From Amycolatopsis pittospori (GTDB lineage Bacteria > Actinomycetota > Actinomycetes > Mycobacteriales > Pseudonocardiaceae): a DNA stretch of 40,019 nucleotides. The position numbers and the translations under genes were made by a program. The notes under the pieces are model-generated. The model ran no database searches. It saw only the letters and a program-made list of their open reading frames with translations, and was not told where the DNA came from. Location: assembly GCF_013870525.1 (NCBI RefSeq), contig NZ_JACBXD010000073.1:1-40019 (forward strand), written 5' to 3'. Positions 1-7,976 of this stretch are shown piece by piece (within the stretch, counting starts at the first letter, position 1; each line of letters begins with the position of its first letter).

Positions 1-10
1 TGGCCGGAAA

Positions 11-28
11 CCCCCCAAAACAGGGGGG
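11..28. terminator. GC hairpin, possible terminator of the gene left of the window
   Basis: Six C at 11-16 and six G at 23-28 form a perfect stem around the loop AAAACA, extended by an A-T pair. There is no clear T tract on either side. The 10-mer GGCCGGAAAC next to it (2-11) recurs at 57-66. Positions 29-158 hold nothing else I can name. Confidence 0.4.
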
Positions 29-158
29 TACCTTAACTGCATTTCCGCAGGTCAGAGGCCGGAAACAGGCTCATGGCCGGTGATCGACCCGGGAAGCGCC
101 CGGGAGCGCCCCAGGTGAACACCCGGAAGAAACATTGCTCCGAGTACATTGCACCGTA

Positions 159-187
159 TTGAACTCCTCGATTGCTCCGATTAGCTT
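159..187 (+). promoter_or_regulatory. sigma-70-type promoter of the alpha/beta hydrolase
   Basis: TTGAAC (159-164) and TAGCTT (182-187) are separated by exactly 17 bases. The ATG at 194 follows the -10 box by six bases, so transcription probably begins on or next to the start codon and the mRNA would be leaderless. No Shine-Dalgarno sequence is present to compete with this reading. Confidence 0.6.
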
Positions 188-193
188 CGAGTC

Positions 194-991
194 ATGAGCA
201 CTGCGGAACTCGACGGCATCTCCGTCGCCTACGACGACCTCGGCAGCGGGCTGCCCGTCGTCCTCGTCCATGGCCACCCCTTCAACCGCACGATGTGGCG
301 TCCCCAGGCTGAACGCTTCAGCCGCGAGGGCTACCGGGTCATCACGGCGGACCTTCGCGGGTACGGCGAGACCACGGTGGTCCCGGGCAAGACGGGGCTC
401 GACGTCTTCGCGGCGGACATCGCCCGGCTCGCCGATCACCTGGGTATCGAGCGCTTCGTGCTCGGCGGGCTTTCCATGGGCGGGCAGATCGTCATGGACT
501 TCCACCGCACCCATCCCGAGCGCGTCGCCGGCCTGCTGCTCGCCGACACCTCTCCCCAGGAGGAGACAGAGGAGGGCAAGCGCGTCCGCAACGAGACGGC
601 GGATCGGATCCTCGACGAGGGCATCGGCTGGTACGCCGACGAGGTGCTGACGAAGATGGTCTCGCCGGAGAACGTCCGCACCCAGCCCGACGTGGCGGCG
701 CACGTCTTACAGATGATGCGCACGACGCCCAAGGAAGGAGCGGCCGCCGCGCTCCGGGGGCGGGCCGAGCGGCCCGACTACCGGGAGAGCCTCACGAAGG
801 TCGCGGTACCGAGCCTGGTCGTCGTCGGCACCGAGGACGAGTTCACGCCGGTCGCGGACGCCGAGTTGATGCACGACCTCATCCCCGGCTCCACCCTGGC
901 GGTGATCGAGGGCGCGGCCCACATGCCTAACCTGGAGCGCGAGGCCGAGTTCGACGCCGTGTTCGCGCGGTTCTTGAAAGAAATTGGGTGA
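194..991 (+). CDS. alpha/beta hydrolase
   Basis: A 265-residue soluble hydrolase of the alpha/beta fold. The oxyanion-hole segment VHGHPF lies near residue 25, the nucleophile elbow GLSMGG puts the catalytic Ser at 94, VGTEDEFTP supplies Asp215 and AAHMPNLE supplies His243, so the triad is complete. The overall pattern resembles the esterase, haloperoxidase and lactonase group (PcaD/BphD-like); the substrate cannot be read from sequence. No signal peptide or membrane segment is seen. The start at 194 is chosen because the promoter box lies just upstream and the protein begins at the first conserved strand. Its stop overlaps the GTG of the next dehydrogenase gene in a GTGA junction, so the two are probably co-translated and may act on related metabolites. 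Confidence 0.85.
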   Translation: MSTAELDGISVAYDDLGSGLPVVLVHGHPFNRTMWRPQAERFSREGYRVITADLRGYGETTVVPGKTGLDVFAADIARLADHLGIERFVLGGLSMGGQIVMDFHRTHPERVAGLLLADTSPQEETEEGKRVRNETADRILDEGIGWYADEVLTKMVSPENVRTQPDVAAHVLQMMRTTPKEGAAAALRGRAERPDYRESLTKVAVPSLVVVGTEDEFTPVADAELMHDLIPGSTLAVIEGAAHMPNLEREAEFDAVFARFLKEIG

Positions 992-1758
992 TCGTCTCCA
1001 TGTCCCAGAAGACCGTTTTCGTGACCGGCGCCAGCGCGGGGTTCGGCGTCGAGATCGTCCGCCGGTTCGCCGCGGACGGCGCCAAGGTCGTCGCGGCCGC
1101 GCGCAGTAAGGACCGGCTCGACAAGCTGGCCGAAGAGCTCGGCGAGAACGTCCTGCCGATCGTGCTTGACGTCCGGGACGCCGACGCGGTGGCCGCTCTC
1201 CCCGGCACGCTTCCCGCCGAGTTCGCCGAGGTCGATCTGCTGGTCAACAACGCCGGCCTGGCGAAGGGACTCGAGCCCGCCCACCGGGCGAAGCTCGACG
1301 ACTGGGACCAGATGATCGACACGAACATCAAGGGTCTCGCGCACCTCACCCGCGCGTTGCTGCCCGGCATGGTCGAGCGCGGCCGCGGGCACGTGATCAA
1401 CATCGGCTCGATCGCGGGCACCTACCCCTACCCCGGCGGCAACGCGTACGGCGCGACCAAGGCGTTCGTGCACCAGTTCAGCCTGAACCTGCGCGCGGAC
1501 CTGCACGGCACCGGCGTCCGGGTGACCAACGTCGAGCCCGGCATGGTCGGCGGGACCGAGTTCTCGGTCGTCCGGTTCGAGGGCGACCAGGGCAAGGCCG
1601 ACAACGTCTACAAGGGGACGACGCCGCTGACCGCGGCAGACGTCGCCGAGTCCGTCTTCTGGGCGGCTTCGCAGCCGGAGCACGTGAACATCAACGTCAT
1701 CGAGCTGATGCCGGTGGTGCAGAGCTTCTCCGCGCTCCAGATCCACCGCTCGGAGTAG
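988..1758 (+). CDS. ydfG: SDR oxidoreductase, YdfG-like 3-hydroxy acid dehydrogenase
   Basis: Classical short-chain dehydrogenase. With the GTG start, the dinucleotide motif TGASAGFG, NNAG, the catalytic Ser of NIGSIAG and the YGATK Tyr/Lys pair all appear in order. The C-terminal pattern VEPGMVGGTEFS, HVNINVIELMPV and the closing IHR closely match E. coli YdfG, an NADP-dependent 3-hydroxy acid (serine, allo-threonine) dehydrogenase that also reduces malonic semialdehyde; the match is from memory of that protein. The GTG at 988 overlaps the upstream TGA (GTGA) and has GAAAG seven bases ahead; an ATG at 1000 is an alternative that removes four residues. The gene ends in a hairpin shared with the convergent transposase-like gene. 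Confidence 0.85.
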   Translation: MIVSMSQKTVFVTGASAGFGVEIVRRFAADGAKVVAAARSKDRLDKLAEELGENVLPIVLDVRDADAVAALPGTLPAEFAEVDLLVNNAGLAKGLEPAHRAKLDDWDQMIDTNIKGLAHLTRALLPGMVERGRGHVINIGSIAGTYPYPGGNAYGATKAFVHQFSLNLRADLHGTGVRVTNVEPGMVGGTEFSVVRFEGDQGKADNVYKGTTPLTAADVAESVFWAASQPEHVNINVIELMPVVQSFSALQIHRSE

Positions 1759-1781
1759 CCGGTCAGGCAGAGCCTGACCGG
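1759..1781. terminator. bidirectional hairpin terminator
   Basis: CCGGTCAGGC (1759-1768) and GCCTGACCGG (1772-1781) are perfect reverse complements around a three-base loop. The hairpin lies directly after the dehydrogenase stop, and the stop codon of the opposing transposase-like gene (1763-1765) lies inside its left arm, so it can serve both genes. Confidence 0.65.
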
Positions 1782-3358
1782 TGAGGGTGGCGGCGGGGCG
1801 GGCTCTGGGTGAGACCGAACAGGTCGAAGAGCGCCTGCTGTTCCGGGCTCCGCTCGGTCAGCAGGCGCCGTGTCCGCGGGCGGCCGCCGGTCGACGGATA
1901 GCGCAGCACCGTCTCCCCGATCCCGGCCAGGCTGTCCATCAGTTCGCGGACCGAGAGGTTCATCCCGGCGCGGTCGGCTTCGCGCCGCATGAGGTGCGTG
2001 ACCGTCGACGCGAGCACCGTGACCAGCGTGTGCACGGCGATCCGGTGCGGGGTCCAGTCCCATCTCGGCGAAGGACCGGCGACGGCGGCGCCGGTCAGCC
2101 AGCGGAACGTCGAGTCGAGGTGGGTCCGGGCGCGGTAGGCGGTGACGACCTCCGAAACCGGCCAGTCGTGGTCGGTGACCAGGACCTGTTTGCCGAAGAA
2201 CTCGTCGTGCAGCCGCGACACGGCGGCGTCGTCGATCTTCCAGGTCAGCCGGATCTCCCCCGGCCTGGTGCCCGCGAGCGAAGGGGAAAGCACCCGTTCG
2301 ACGCGGCGGCCGCGGGTGATCCGCGCGATTTCGGCGTGCACCTGGCTCCGGTCGCCGCGATAGGTGCCCGCGGCCAGCGCGGCGTCGAGGCCGGCGAGTT
2401 CGCGGGCGGCGGTGCCGAGTTCGTCGCCGAAGGCGCGGGCCTGCGCGTTGTGCAGGGTCTCCGAATGCGTGAGGATCACGCGCCGCCGGACACCCGCGAC
2501 CACCGCCCTGGTGTCGAACGCGGTCAGCCCGGCGAAGCGCTCCGGATCGACGGGTTTGCGCGCGGACGCCGGTTTCGCCAGCAGGTCCGGATACTCCGAT
2601 AGAGGTAGAGCGCCGACGAAATGCCGTCCGAGGTCCAGTTGGGCGGCTTGGCCGGCGGTGAAGACCAGCGTGACGTCGCCCGTCGTATGCCGCGCGCGGA
2701 GATCTTCGGCGAGCGCGGCGAACGGCGGCGCGCCTTCTCTCGGGTACACGTGCGAGGCCAGCGGGATCGCACCGTCCTTGGTCACCACCAGGCCGAGTCC
2801 GGCGAGTTCGCAGCGGCACGGATCGGCCGTGGTGAAGGTCGCGAATTGCGGTACGTCGACGGCCAACGCGGCATCGCCGGTGCCGAGCTGCTCCAGCACG
2901 GCGCGGGCGATCAGCGCCTCGACGCGGGAGATCCGCTCCGGGGTGAGCCGTTGCAGTGCTCGCCCGTGATTCGCCAGGTCGGCCTTGACGAACTCCGGCG
3001 CGACGCCGTCCTCCCACCAGGACATGAGATCGGTACCCGGCGCGGTCGCCCGGTGCAGGACGGCGAGGGCGAGATGCGTCCCCAGCGTCGTCGCGGCGCG
3101 CTGGGGGCCGACGGCCTCGTCGACCCGCCGCACGAAGTCGAGCCGCTCGAGGGTCGCCCACACCGCCGCGACGTCGCCGAAGGTCCGGTGCCGCGCGTCG
3201 CCGGGCGCGGAGACGTCGCCGTCCATCGCGCGCCCGATCTCCTCGGCCGTCCCGAGGTAGCGCTGGGACACGACGCGCGGCTCACCGTCGACGCGCGCGG
3301 AGGTGACGAGGTAGTAGTACGTCCGTCCGCCGACCTTCTTCCCGACCACCGAAGCCAC
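1763..3358 (-). CDS. IS1634-type transposase-like protein, catalytic residues apparently lost
   Basis: 531 residues. The start (GGRTYYYLVTSARVDGEPR, VSQRYLG) is the typical opening of IS1634-family transposases, and later blocks follow the same order: the first catalytic strand at DVPQFATFT (Asp168), a HVYP block near 203, and LVFTAGQ near 232. In active relatives the last block reads roughly LVFDKGNNS, so the second catalytic Asp is Thr234 here. The Y-R-E-K signature is YRARTHLDSTFRWLT, with Asp415 in place of Glu and Thr422 in place of Lys. The frame is open over full length. No terminal inverted repeats or target duplication are visible around it. A good promoter (3366-3394) sits seven bases ahead of the GTG start. 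Domesticated or inactive derivative is my inference; an active element is less likely. Confidence 0.75.
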   Translation of the reverse strand: MASVVGKKVGGRTYYYLVTSARVDGEPRVVSQRYLGTAEEIGRAMDGDVSAPGDARHRTFGDVAAVWATLERLDFVRRVDEAVGPQRAATTLGTHLALAVLHRATAPGTDLMSWWEDGVAPEFVKADLANHGRALQRLTPERISRVEALIARAVLEQLGTGDAALAVDVPQFATFTTADPCRCELAGLGLVVTKDGAIPLASHVYPREGAPPFAALAEDLRARHTTGDVTLVFTAGQAAQLDLGRHFVGALPLSEYPDLLAKPASARKPVDPERFAGLTAFDTRAVVAGVRRRVILTHSETLHNAQARAFGDELGTAARELAGLDAALAAGTYRGDRSQVHAEIARITRGRRVERVLSPSLAGTRPGEIRLTWKIDDAAVSRLHDEFFGKQVLVTDHDWPVSEVVTAYRARTHLDSTFRWLTGAAVAGPSPRWDWTPHRIAVHTLVTVLASTVTHLMRREADRAGMNLSVRELMDSLAGIGETVLRYPSTGGRPRTRRLLTERSPEQQALFDLFGLTQSPPRRHPHRSGSA

Positions 3359-3365
3359 ACTTTAG

Positions 3366-3394
3366 GTAATACACGCGGGCCCGCTGATCGGCAA
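3366..3394 (-). promoter_or_regulatory. promoter of the transposase-like gene
   Basis: On the minus strand TTGCCG (3389-3394) and TATTAC (3366-3371) are 17 bases apart. Seven bases separate the -10 box from the GTG start at 3358, and there is no ribosome binding site, which suggests a leaderless transcript. Confidence 0.6.
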
Positions 3395-3431
3395 CCGAGA
3401 TCAAGCTTTGACCTGCGAAAACAGTGACCAC

Positions 3432-3443
3432 ACCCACGTGGGT
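3432..3443. promoter_or_regulatory. perfect 12-bp palindrome between the transposase-like gene and fbiC
   Basis: ACCCACGTGGGT is a perfect palindrome in the divergent intergenic region, 58 bases before fbiC. It is a possible operator; no regulator can be assigned. Confidence 0.3.
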
Positions 3444-3489
3444 TACGCGGTGGCGGGATGCACACTGGCAGCTGGAGCAAGTCCGGCCA

Positions 3490-3495
3490 TAGCGT
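3490..3495 (+). promoter_or_regulatory. -10 box of fbiC
   Basis: TAGCGT lies six bases before the ATG at 3502, the spacing expected when transcription starts at the initiation codon. The -35 region (CTGGCA, 3465-3470, 19-base spacer) is weak. Confidence 0.4.
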
Positions 3496-3501
3496 GCGGG
3501 A

Positions 3502-6099
3502 ATGGCATCCGACGCTGACGCGACCGCCCCCACCACCTCGGCGATGCGCCGTGCGCTCGCCCGGGCACGCGACGGGAAGACCCTCGACCTCACCGAGGCC
3601 TCGATCCTGCTCCAGGCGCGGGGCGACGACCTCAAGACGCTGTCCGACCACGCCTCCCGGGTCCGGGACGCCGGTCTCGTCGCGGCGGGCCGTCCCGGCG
3701 TCGTCACCTACAGCCGTTCGGTGTTCATCCCGCTGACCCGCCTGTGCCGGGACCGGTGCGGCTACTGCACTTTCGCGACCGTCCCGGGTCGTGTCGAATC
3801 GCCGTTCCTCTCCCCCGACGAGGTCCTCGACATCGCGCGCAAGGGCGCCGCGATGGGCGTCAAGGAAGCGCTGTTCACCCTCGGCGACCGTCCCGAAGAC
3901 CGCTGGAAAGCGGCGAAGGACTGGCTCGACGCCCACGGCTACGACGACACGCTCTCGTACGTCCGCGCGATGGCGATCCGGGTGCTCGAAGAGACCGGCG
4001 TGCTGCCGCATCTCAACCCCGGTGTGCTGACCTGGCAGGACTTCCAGCGGCTCAAGCCGGTTTCGGCGTCGATGGGCATGATGCTGGAGACGACCGCGAA
4101 GCGGCTGTACACCGAGAAGGGCGGCCCTCACTACGGCTCGCCCGACAAGGACCCCGACGTCCGCCTTCGGGTGCTTGAGGACGCCGGGCGCAGTTCGGTG
4201 CCGTTCACCACGGGCATCCTGATCGGCATCGGCGAGAACTTCGAGGAACGCGCCGACTCGCTCTTCGCGATCCGCAAGGTCGCGAAGACCTACGGCGGTA
4301 TCCAGGAGGTCATCGTCCAGAACTTCCGCGCGAAGCCGGACACGAAGATGCGCGCGACCCCGGACGCCGATCTCGAAGAACTCGCCGCGACCATCGCCGT
4401 CGCGCGGCTGGTGCTCGGGCCGAAGATGCGCATCCAGGCGCCGCCGAACCTGATCGGCCAGCAGTACGAACTGATGCTGAACGCGGGGATCGACGACTGG
4501 GGCGGCGTCTCCCCGCTGACCCCCGACCACGTGAACCCGGAACGCGCGTGGCCGCAGATCGACGAACTCAAGCGCCGCACCGAAGCCCTCGGGTTCACCG
4601 TGCGGGAGCGGCTGCCGATCTACCCGGAGTACGTCAAGACCGGCGAGCCGTGGCTGGACCCGCGGATGAACGCGCATCTCGCGCCGCTGACCGAGGCTTC
4701 GACCGGGCTGGCGATCGAAGAGGCCATCCCGGTGGGCATCCCGTGGCAGGAGCCGGACGGCGGCTGGAAGGAGGCCGGGCGGACCGATCTGCACGTCGAG
4801 GTCGACACCATCGGCCGGACCGAGGACCGTCGCAGCGACTTCGATTCGGTCTACGGCGACTGGGCCGAGATCAAGGGCAACATCAAGACCGGGCCGCAGC
4901 GGTTCGACACCGACATCCGGGATGCCTTGCGCAGCGCGGAAAAGGACCCCGCCGGACTGTCGGACGACGCGGCTTTGGCACTGCTGCACGCCGACGGGCC
5001 CGAGCTGGACGCCTTCACCAAGATCGCCGACGACCTGCGCCGCGAGGTGAACGGCGACGACGTCACCTTCGTCGTCACACGGAACATCAACTTCACCAAC
5101 GTCTGCTACACCGGCTGCCGGTTCTGCGCGTTCGCCCAGCGGCGCACCGACGCCGACGCGTACACGCTTTCGCTGGAGCAGGTCGGCGACCGCGTCGACG
5201 AGGCGTGGGCCGCGGGCGCGACCGAGATCTGCATGCAGGGCGGCATCCACCCGGATCTGCCGGGCACCGCGTACTTCGACCTCGCACGCGAGGTGAAGCG
5301 GCGCCGGCCGGACATCCACCTGCACTCGTACTCCCCGATGGAGGTCGTCAACGGCGCTTCGCGGACGAACCTCTCGATCGAAGACTGGCTGATCCAGGCG
5401 AAGGAGTCGGGCGTCGACTCGCTGCCGGGCACGGCCGCGGAGATCCTCGACGACGACGTCCGCTGGGTGCTGACGAAGGGGAAGCTGCCGACGTCGGAGT
5501 GGATCAAGGTCGTCACCACCGCGCACAAGATCGGCCTCACGACGACGTCGACGATGATGTACGGCCACGTCGACACCCCTTCGCACTGGGTCGGGCACCT
5601 GAAGCTGCTGGCCAAGCTGCAGCGGGAAGGCCTGGAACGCAACGGGCGCCGCGGGTTCAGCGAGTTCGTGCTGCTTCCGTTCATCCACCAGAGTTCGCCG
5701 ATCTACCTCGCCGGTCTCGCCAGGGCCGGGACGACGCTGCGCGAGAACCGCGCGGTGCACGCGCTGGCCCGGCTGCTGCTGCACGGGACCATCGACAACA
5801 TCCAGAGTTCCTGGGTGAAGCTCGGCGAGGAAGGCAGCCGCGCGGTGCTGCGAGGCGGGGTCAACGACATCGGCGGGACACTGATGGAGGAGACGATCAG
5901 CCGGATGGCGGGTGCGGCCAACGGGTCGTACAAGACGATCAGCGACATGCGCGCGATGGTCGAACCGCTGGGCCGTCCGCTGCGGCAGCGGACCACCGAA
6001 TACGGCACGCCGACCGCGGAGCGGATCGCCGCCTCCGAGGCTTCGGACGGCGTCGCGACCGCGGTCCGGCGGCCGTTGCTGCCGCTTGTCACCTCCTGA
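3502..6099 (+). CDS. fbiC: FbiC, 7,8-didemethyl-8-hydroxy-5-deazariboflavin (Fo) synthase
   Basis: 865 residues, matching the fused bifunctional FbiC of actinobacteria (about 860), in which CofG and CofH halves are one chain. The N-terminal radical SAM domain has its cluster Cys at 82, 86 and 89 (LCRDRCGYC); the C-terminal one at 535, 539 and 542 (CYTGCRFC). The enzyme condenses tyrosine with the flavin precursor 5-amino-6-ribitylamino-uracil to form Fo, the chromophore of coenzyme F420; it is cytosolic. A -10 box six bases before the ATG suggests a leaderless mRNA. The gene stands alone: the genes for lactate addition and glutamylation (fbiA, fbiB, fbiD) are not in the window. A Ddn-like F420-using domain is encoded at 32271-32678. 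A strong terminator follows. Confidence 0.97.
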   Translation: MASDADATAPTTSAMRRALARARDGKTLDLTEASILLQARGDDLKTLSDHASRVRDAGLVAAGRPGVVTYSRSVFIPLTRLCRDRCGYCTFATVPGRVESPFLSPDEVLDIARKGAAMGVKEALFTLGDRPEDRWKAAKDWLDAHGYDDTLSYVRAMAIRVLEETGVLPHLNPGVLTWQDFQRLKPVSASMGMMLETTAKRLYTEKGGPHYGSPDKDPDVRLRVLEDAGRSSVPFTTGILIGIGENFEERADSLFAIRKVAKTYGGIQEVIVQNFRAKPDTKMRATPDADLEELAATIAVARLVLGPKMRIQAPPNLIGQQYELMLNAGIDDWGGVSPLTPDHVNPERAWPQIDELKRRTEALGFTVRERLPIYPEYVKTGEPWLDPRMNAHLAPLTEASTGLAIEEAIPVGIPWQEPDGGWKEAGRTDLHVEVDTIGRTEDRRSDFDSVYGDWAEIKGNIKTGPQRFDTDIRDALRSAEKDPAGLSDDAALALLHADGPELDAFTKIADDLRREVNGDDVTFVVTRNINFTNVCYTGCRFCAFAQRRTDADAYTLSLEQVGDRVDEAWAAGATEICMQGGIHPDLPGTAYFDLAREVKRRRPDIHLHSYSPMEVVNGASRTNLSIEDWLIQAKESGVDSLPGTAAEILDDDVRWVLTKGKLPTSEWIKVVTTAHKIGLTTTSTMMYGHVDTPSHWVGHLKLLAKLQREGLERNGRRGFSEFVLLPFIHQSSPIYLAGLARAGTTLRENRAVHALARLLLHGTIDNIQSSWVKLGEEGSRAVLRGGVNDIGGTLMEETISRMAGAANGSYKTISDMRAMVEPLGRPLRQRTTEYGTPTAERIAASEASDGVATAVRRPLLPLVTS

Positions 6100-6111
6100 C
6101 GAAAAAGCCGA

Positions 6112-6155
6112 GAAGGCCCCCTTACCCGCGTTCAGCACCGGGCGAGGGGGCCTTC
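6112..6155 (+). terminator. intrinsic terminator after fbiC
   Basis: GAAGGCCCCCT (6112-6122) pairs with AGGGGGCCTTC (6145-6155), an 11-bp stem whose loop contains a further CCCG/CGGG pairing. The sequence CACTTTG follows. It separates fbiC from the oxygenase operon. Confidence 0.8.
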
Positions 6156-6259
6156 ACTTTGCGTGTGTCACCGGTCACAAGGCGCAGTAGCTCTGGGTCT
6201 TTTCTGTGCTAAACCCGAGAATCGCTTCATCTTCCGGGGCAGCCGTCGAGAGGACGTCG

Positions 6260-7111
6260 ATGACCGCGAGCGCAGTCCAGGTGGCCGATACCGTCCGCTA
6301 TCCGTTGTCCGAACCGGGAAGCCCGGTCTGGCGCGAGATCGTCTCCCGGACCCGCGCCGAACTGCGGGAAACGGGTTGCAGCGTACTGACCGACTTCATC
6401 CGCCCGGAGTTGCGAGACGTCCTTCGCCACGAAGGCGCGAAGATCGCTCCGGAGGCGTACGCGAAGGTCGAACGCGTCAACGCCTACAACATCGCCGTCG
6501 ACACTCCGCTTCCCGAAGGCCATCCCGGCCGCACGATCATGGAACGCGGCAACGCCTTCGTGGCGCGCGACCAGATCCCGGCGACCGCGGTGATCCAGCA
6601 GTTGTACTCGAGCCGTGAGTTCCAGCGGTTCGTGGCCGACTGCTTCGAACTGCCCGAACTCCACGAACTCGCGGATCCGCTGTCCGGTCTGGTGCTCAAC
6701 GTGATCGAACCGGGCCGTTCGCATCCGTGGCATTTCGACACCAACGAGTTCACCGTCAGCATGCTCACGCAGGAGGCCGCCGACGGCGGTGTCTTCGAAT
6801 ACTGTCCGAACATCCGCTCGGAGCACACGGAGAACTTCGACGACGTCCGTGCCGTCCTGGCGGGCGAAGGCGATCACCTGATCCGACGACTCACTCTGCG
6901 TCCCGGCGATCTTCAGCTGTTTCGCGGACGCTTTGCCCTGCACCGCGTGAGTAGTGTTCAGGGTGCAACAGCACGCCATTCCGCGATCTTCGCCTACAGC
7001 GAGCGTCCTGGGGTCATCGGCAGTCCGGAGCGGACGAGACAGCTGTTCGGCCGGGTCCTGCCCGAACACGTCGCTTCCGCGGCCGTCCGGGGCGATCAGC
7101 TGCTCGACTAA
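6260..7111 (+). CDS. Fe(II)/2-oxoglutarate-dependent oxygenase, BesD/HalB-like fold
   Basis: 283 residues from the ATG at 6260, which has GAGAGGA a few bases upstream; an upstream ATG at 6206 lacks one. The iron facial triad is visible: WHFDTNEF gives His158 and Asp160, and ALHRVS gives His228, followed by Arg239 in a position fit to bind the 2-oxoglutarate carboxylate. The WHFDTNEFTVSMLTQE block and the 70-residue spacing resemble the BesD group of free amino-acid halogenases and hydroxylases (recalled, not searched). Halogenases of that group replace the Asp by Gly; here Asp is kept, so hydroxylation or another oxidation is expected. It is the first gene of an operon with a methyltransferase 17 bases downstream and an acyltransferase after that. 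Substrate unknown; a lysine- or betaine-like amino acid is a guess. Confidence 0.8.
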   Translation: MTASAVQVADTVRYPLSEPGSPVWREIVSRTRAELRETGCSVLTDFIRPELRDVLRHEGAKIAPEAYAKVERVNAYNIAVDTPLPEGHPGRTIMERGNAFVARDQIPATAVIQQLYSSREFQRFVADCFELPELHELADPLSGLVLNVIEPGRSHPWHFDTNEFTVSMLTQEAADGGVFEYCPNIRSEHTENFDDVRAVLAGEGDHLIRRLTLRPGDLQLFRGRFALHRVSSVQGATARHSAIFAYSERPGVIGSPERTRQLFGRVLPEHVASAAVRGDQLLD

Positions 7112-7127
7112 GTCAGGAGCCCGGCCC

Positions 7128-7976
7128 GTGCCATTGGATTCGACCGGCAAGATCTCCTTCGACCACATCTACACCGAGCCCGATCCGCGTGCCTTCTACG
7201 GCACCTTGCGCAGGCTGGATTACGACATCCCCCAGCAGGCCAAGGCCTACTTCGCGAAACTGATCGACGAATACCGGACCGAACAGGACGTCAAGATCCC
7301 GACGGTGCTCGACCTCGGCTGCTCCTACGGCGTCAACGCGGCGCTGTACAGATGTGACACCTCGATGGAGCGGCTCTACGACCACTACGCGGCCGGCGAG
7401 TCACTGAGCCACGACGAATTGATCGCGCACGACCGCCGAATGGTGGAAAGGCTCTCCGTCGGCGATGGAGTTCGCTTCATCGGCCTCGACACCTCCGCGC
7501 CTGCTCTCGACTACGCGCTCGCAGCGGGCTTCATCGACGAAGCGATCCACGCGGATCTGGAGAACGACGAACCGACCGAGGAGCAGCGCGCGCTGCTGGC
7601 CGACGTCGACATCGTCGTCTCGACAGGCTGCGTCGGCTACGTGACGGAGAAGTCCCTCGTACGCATAGCGCGGCAAAACCGGCCTTGGATGGCGCATTTC
7701 GTACTGCGCATGTTCTCCTACGAACCGGTGGCGTCGAGTCTCTCCGGCCTGGAGTACGAGACGGCCGGCATCGACGGTGTCTTCCCGCAGCGAAGATTCG
7801 CCTCCGGCGAGGAGCGGGCACAGATCCTGGACAACCTTTCCGTCGCGGGCATCGACCCGCGGGGGCTGGAAGCGGACGGCCGGCTGTACGCGCGGCTGTT
7901 CGTCTCCCGCCCGAACGGCGCGGCGGGCGGGCTCGCCTCCGCGCTGAACGCCCTGCCCCTTCGAGATCAAGGATGA
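7128..7976 (+). CDS. class I SAM-dependent methyltransferase
   Basis: 282 residues from GTG 7128, preceded by AGGAG (7115-7119) at eight bases spacing. The SAM-binding motif I is VLDLGCSYGVNAAL (about 60-73); the acidic end of the second strand is FIGLDTS (about 117-123), and VDIVVSTGCVGYV (160-172) is the motif-IV strand. No membrane segment. The N-terminal 55 residues precede the Rossmann fold and probably help form the substrate site. The gene lies between an Fe/2OG oxygenase and a carnitine-type acyltransferase, and its stop overlaps the next ATG (ATGA), so the three products are likely made together. N- or O-methylation of the oxygenase product or substrate is inferred from context. An open frame extends upstream to 6954 but lies inside the oxygenase gene. 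Confidence 0.8.
   Translation: MPLDSTGKISFDHIYTEPDPRAFYGTLRRLDYDIPQQAKAYFAKLIDEYRTEQDVKIPTVLDLGCSYGVNAALYRCDTSMERLYDHYAAGESLSHDELIAHDRRMVERLSVGDGVRFIGLDTSAPALDYALAAGFIDEAIHADLENDEPTEEQRALLADVDIVVSTGCVGYVTEKSLVRIARQNRPWMAHFVLRMFSYEPVASSLSGLEYETAGIDGVFPQRRFASGEERAQILDNLSVAGIDPRGLEADGRLYARLFVSRPNGAAGGLASALNALPLRDQG

Noticed and set aside
1743..3500. Intact insertion sequence
   Set aside because: Comparing the ends of the transposase-like gene on both strands shows no terminal inverted repeat or target duplication; the palindrome at 1759-1781 is a local hairpin, not matched at the other end.
2911..6138. Very long open frame on the minus strand opposite fbiC and the transposase-like gene
   Set aside because: Low-complexity Arg/Val/Asp-rich translation typical of shadow frames in GC-rich DNA; fbiC on the other strand has clear radical SAM motifs over the same bases.
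4548..6212. Long plus-strand frame inside fbiC
   Set aside because: Arg-rich translation with no recognisable motif; it overlaps the functional C-terminal CofH half in another phase.
6260..7111. Halogenase rather than hydroxylase
   Set aside because: BesD-type halogenases have Gly in the second iron-ligand position; here the motif is His-Phe-Asp, so chloride binding is not expected.
6954..7127. Extended start of the methyltransferase
   Set aside because: The extra codons lie inside the oxygenase gene and encode no conserved sequence, while GTG 7128 has a good AGGAG site.
7685..7972. Extended start of the acyltransferase
   Set aside because: The added part is the shifted-frame translation of the methyltransferase C-terminus; ATG 7973 with the ATGA overlap is the natural start.
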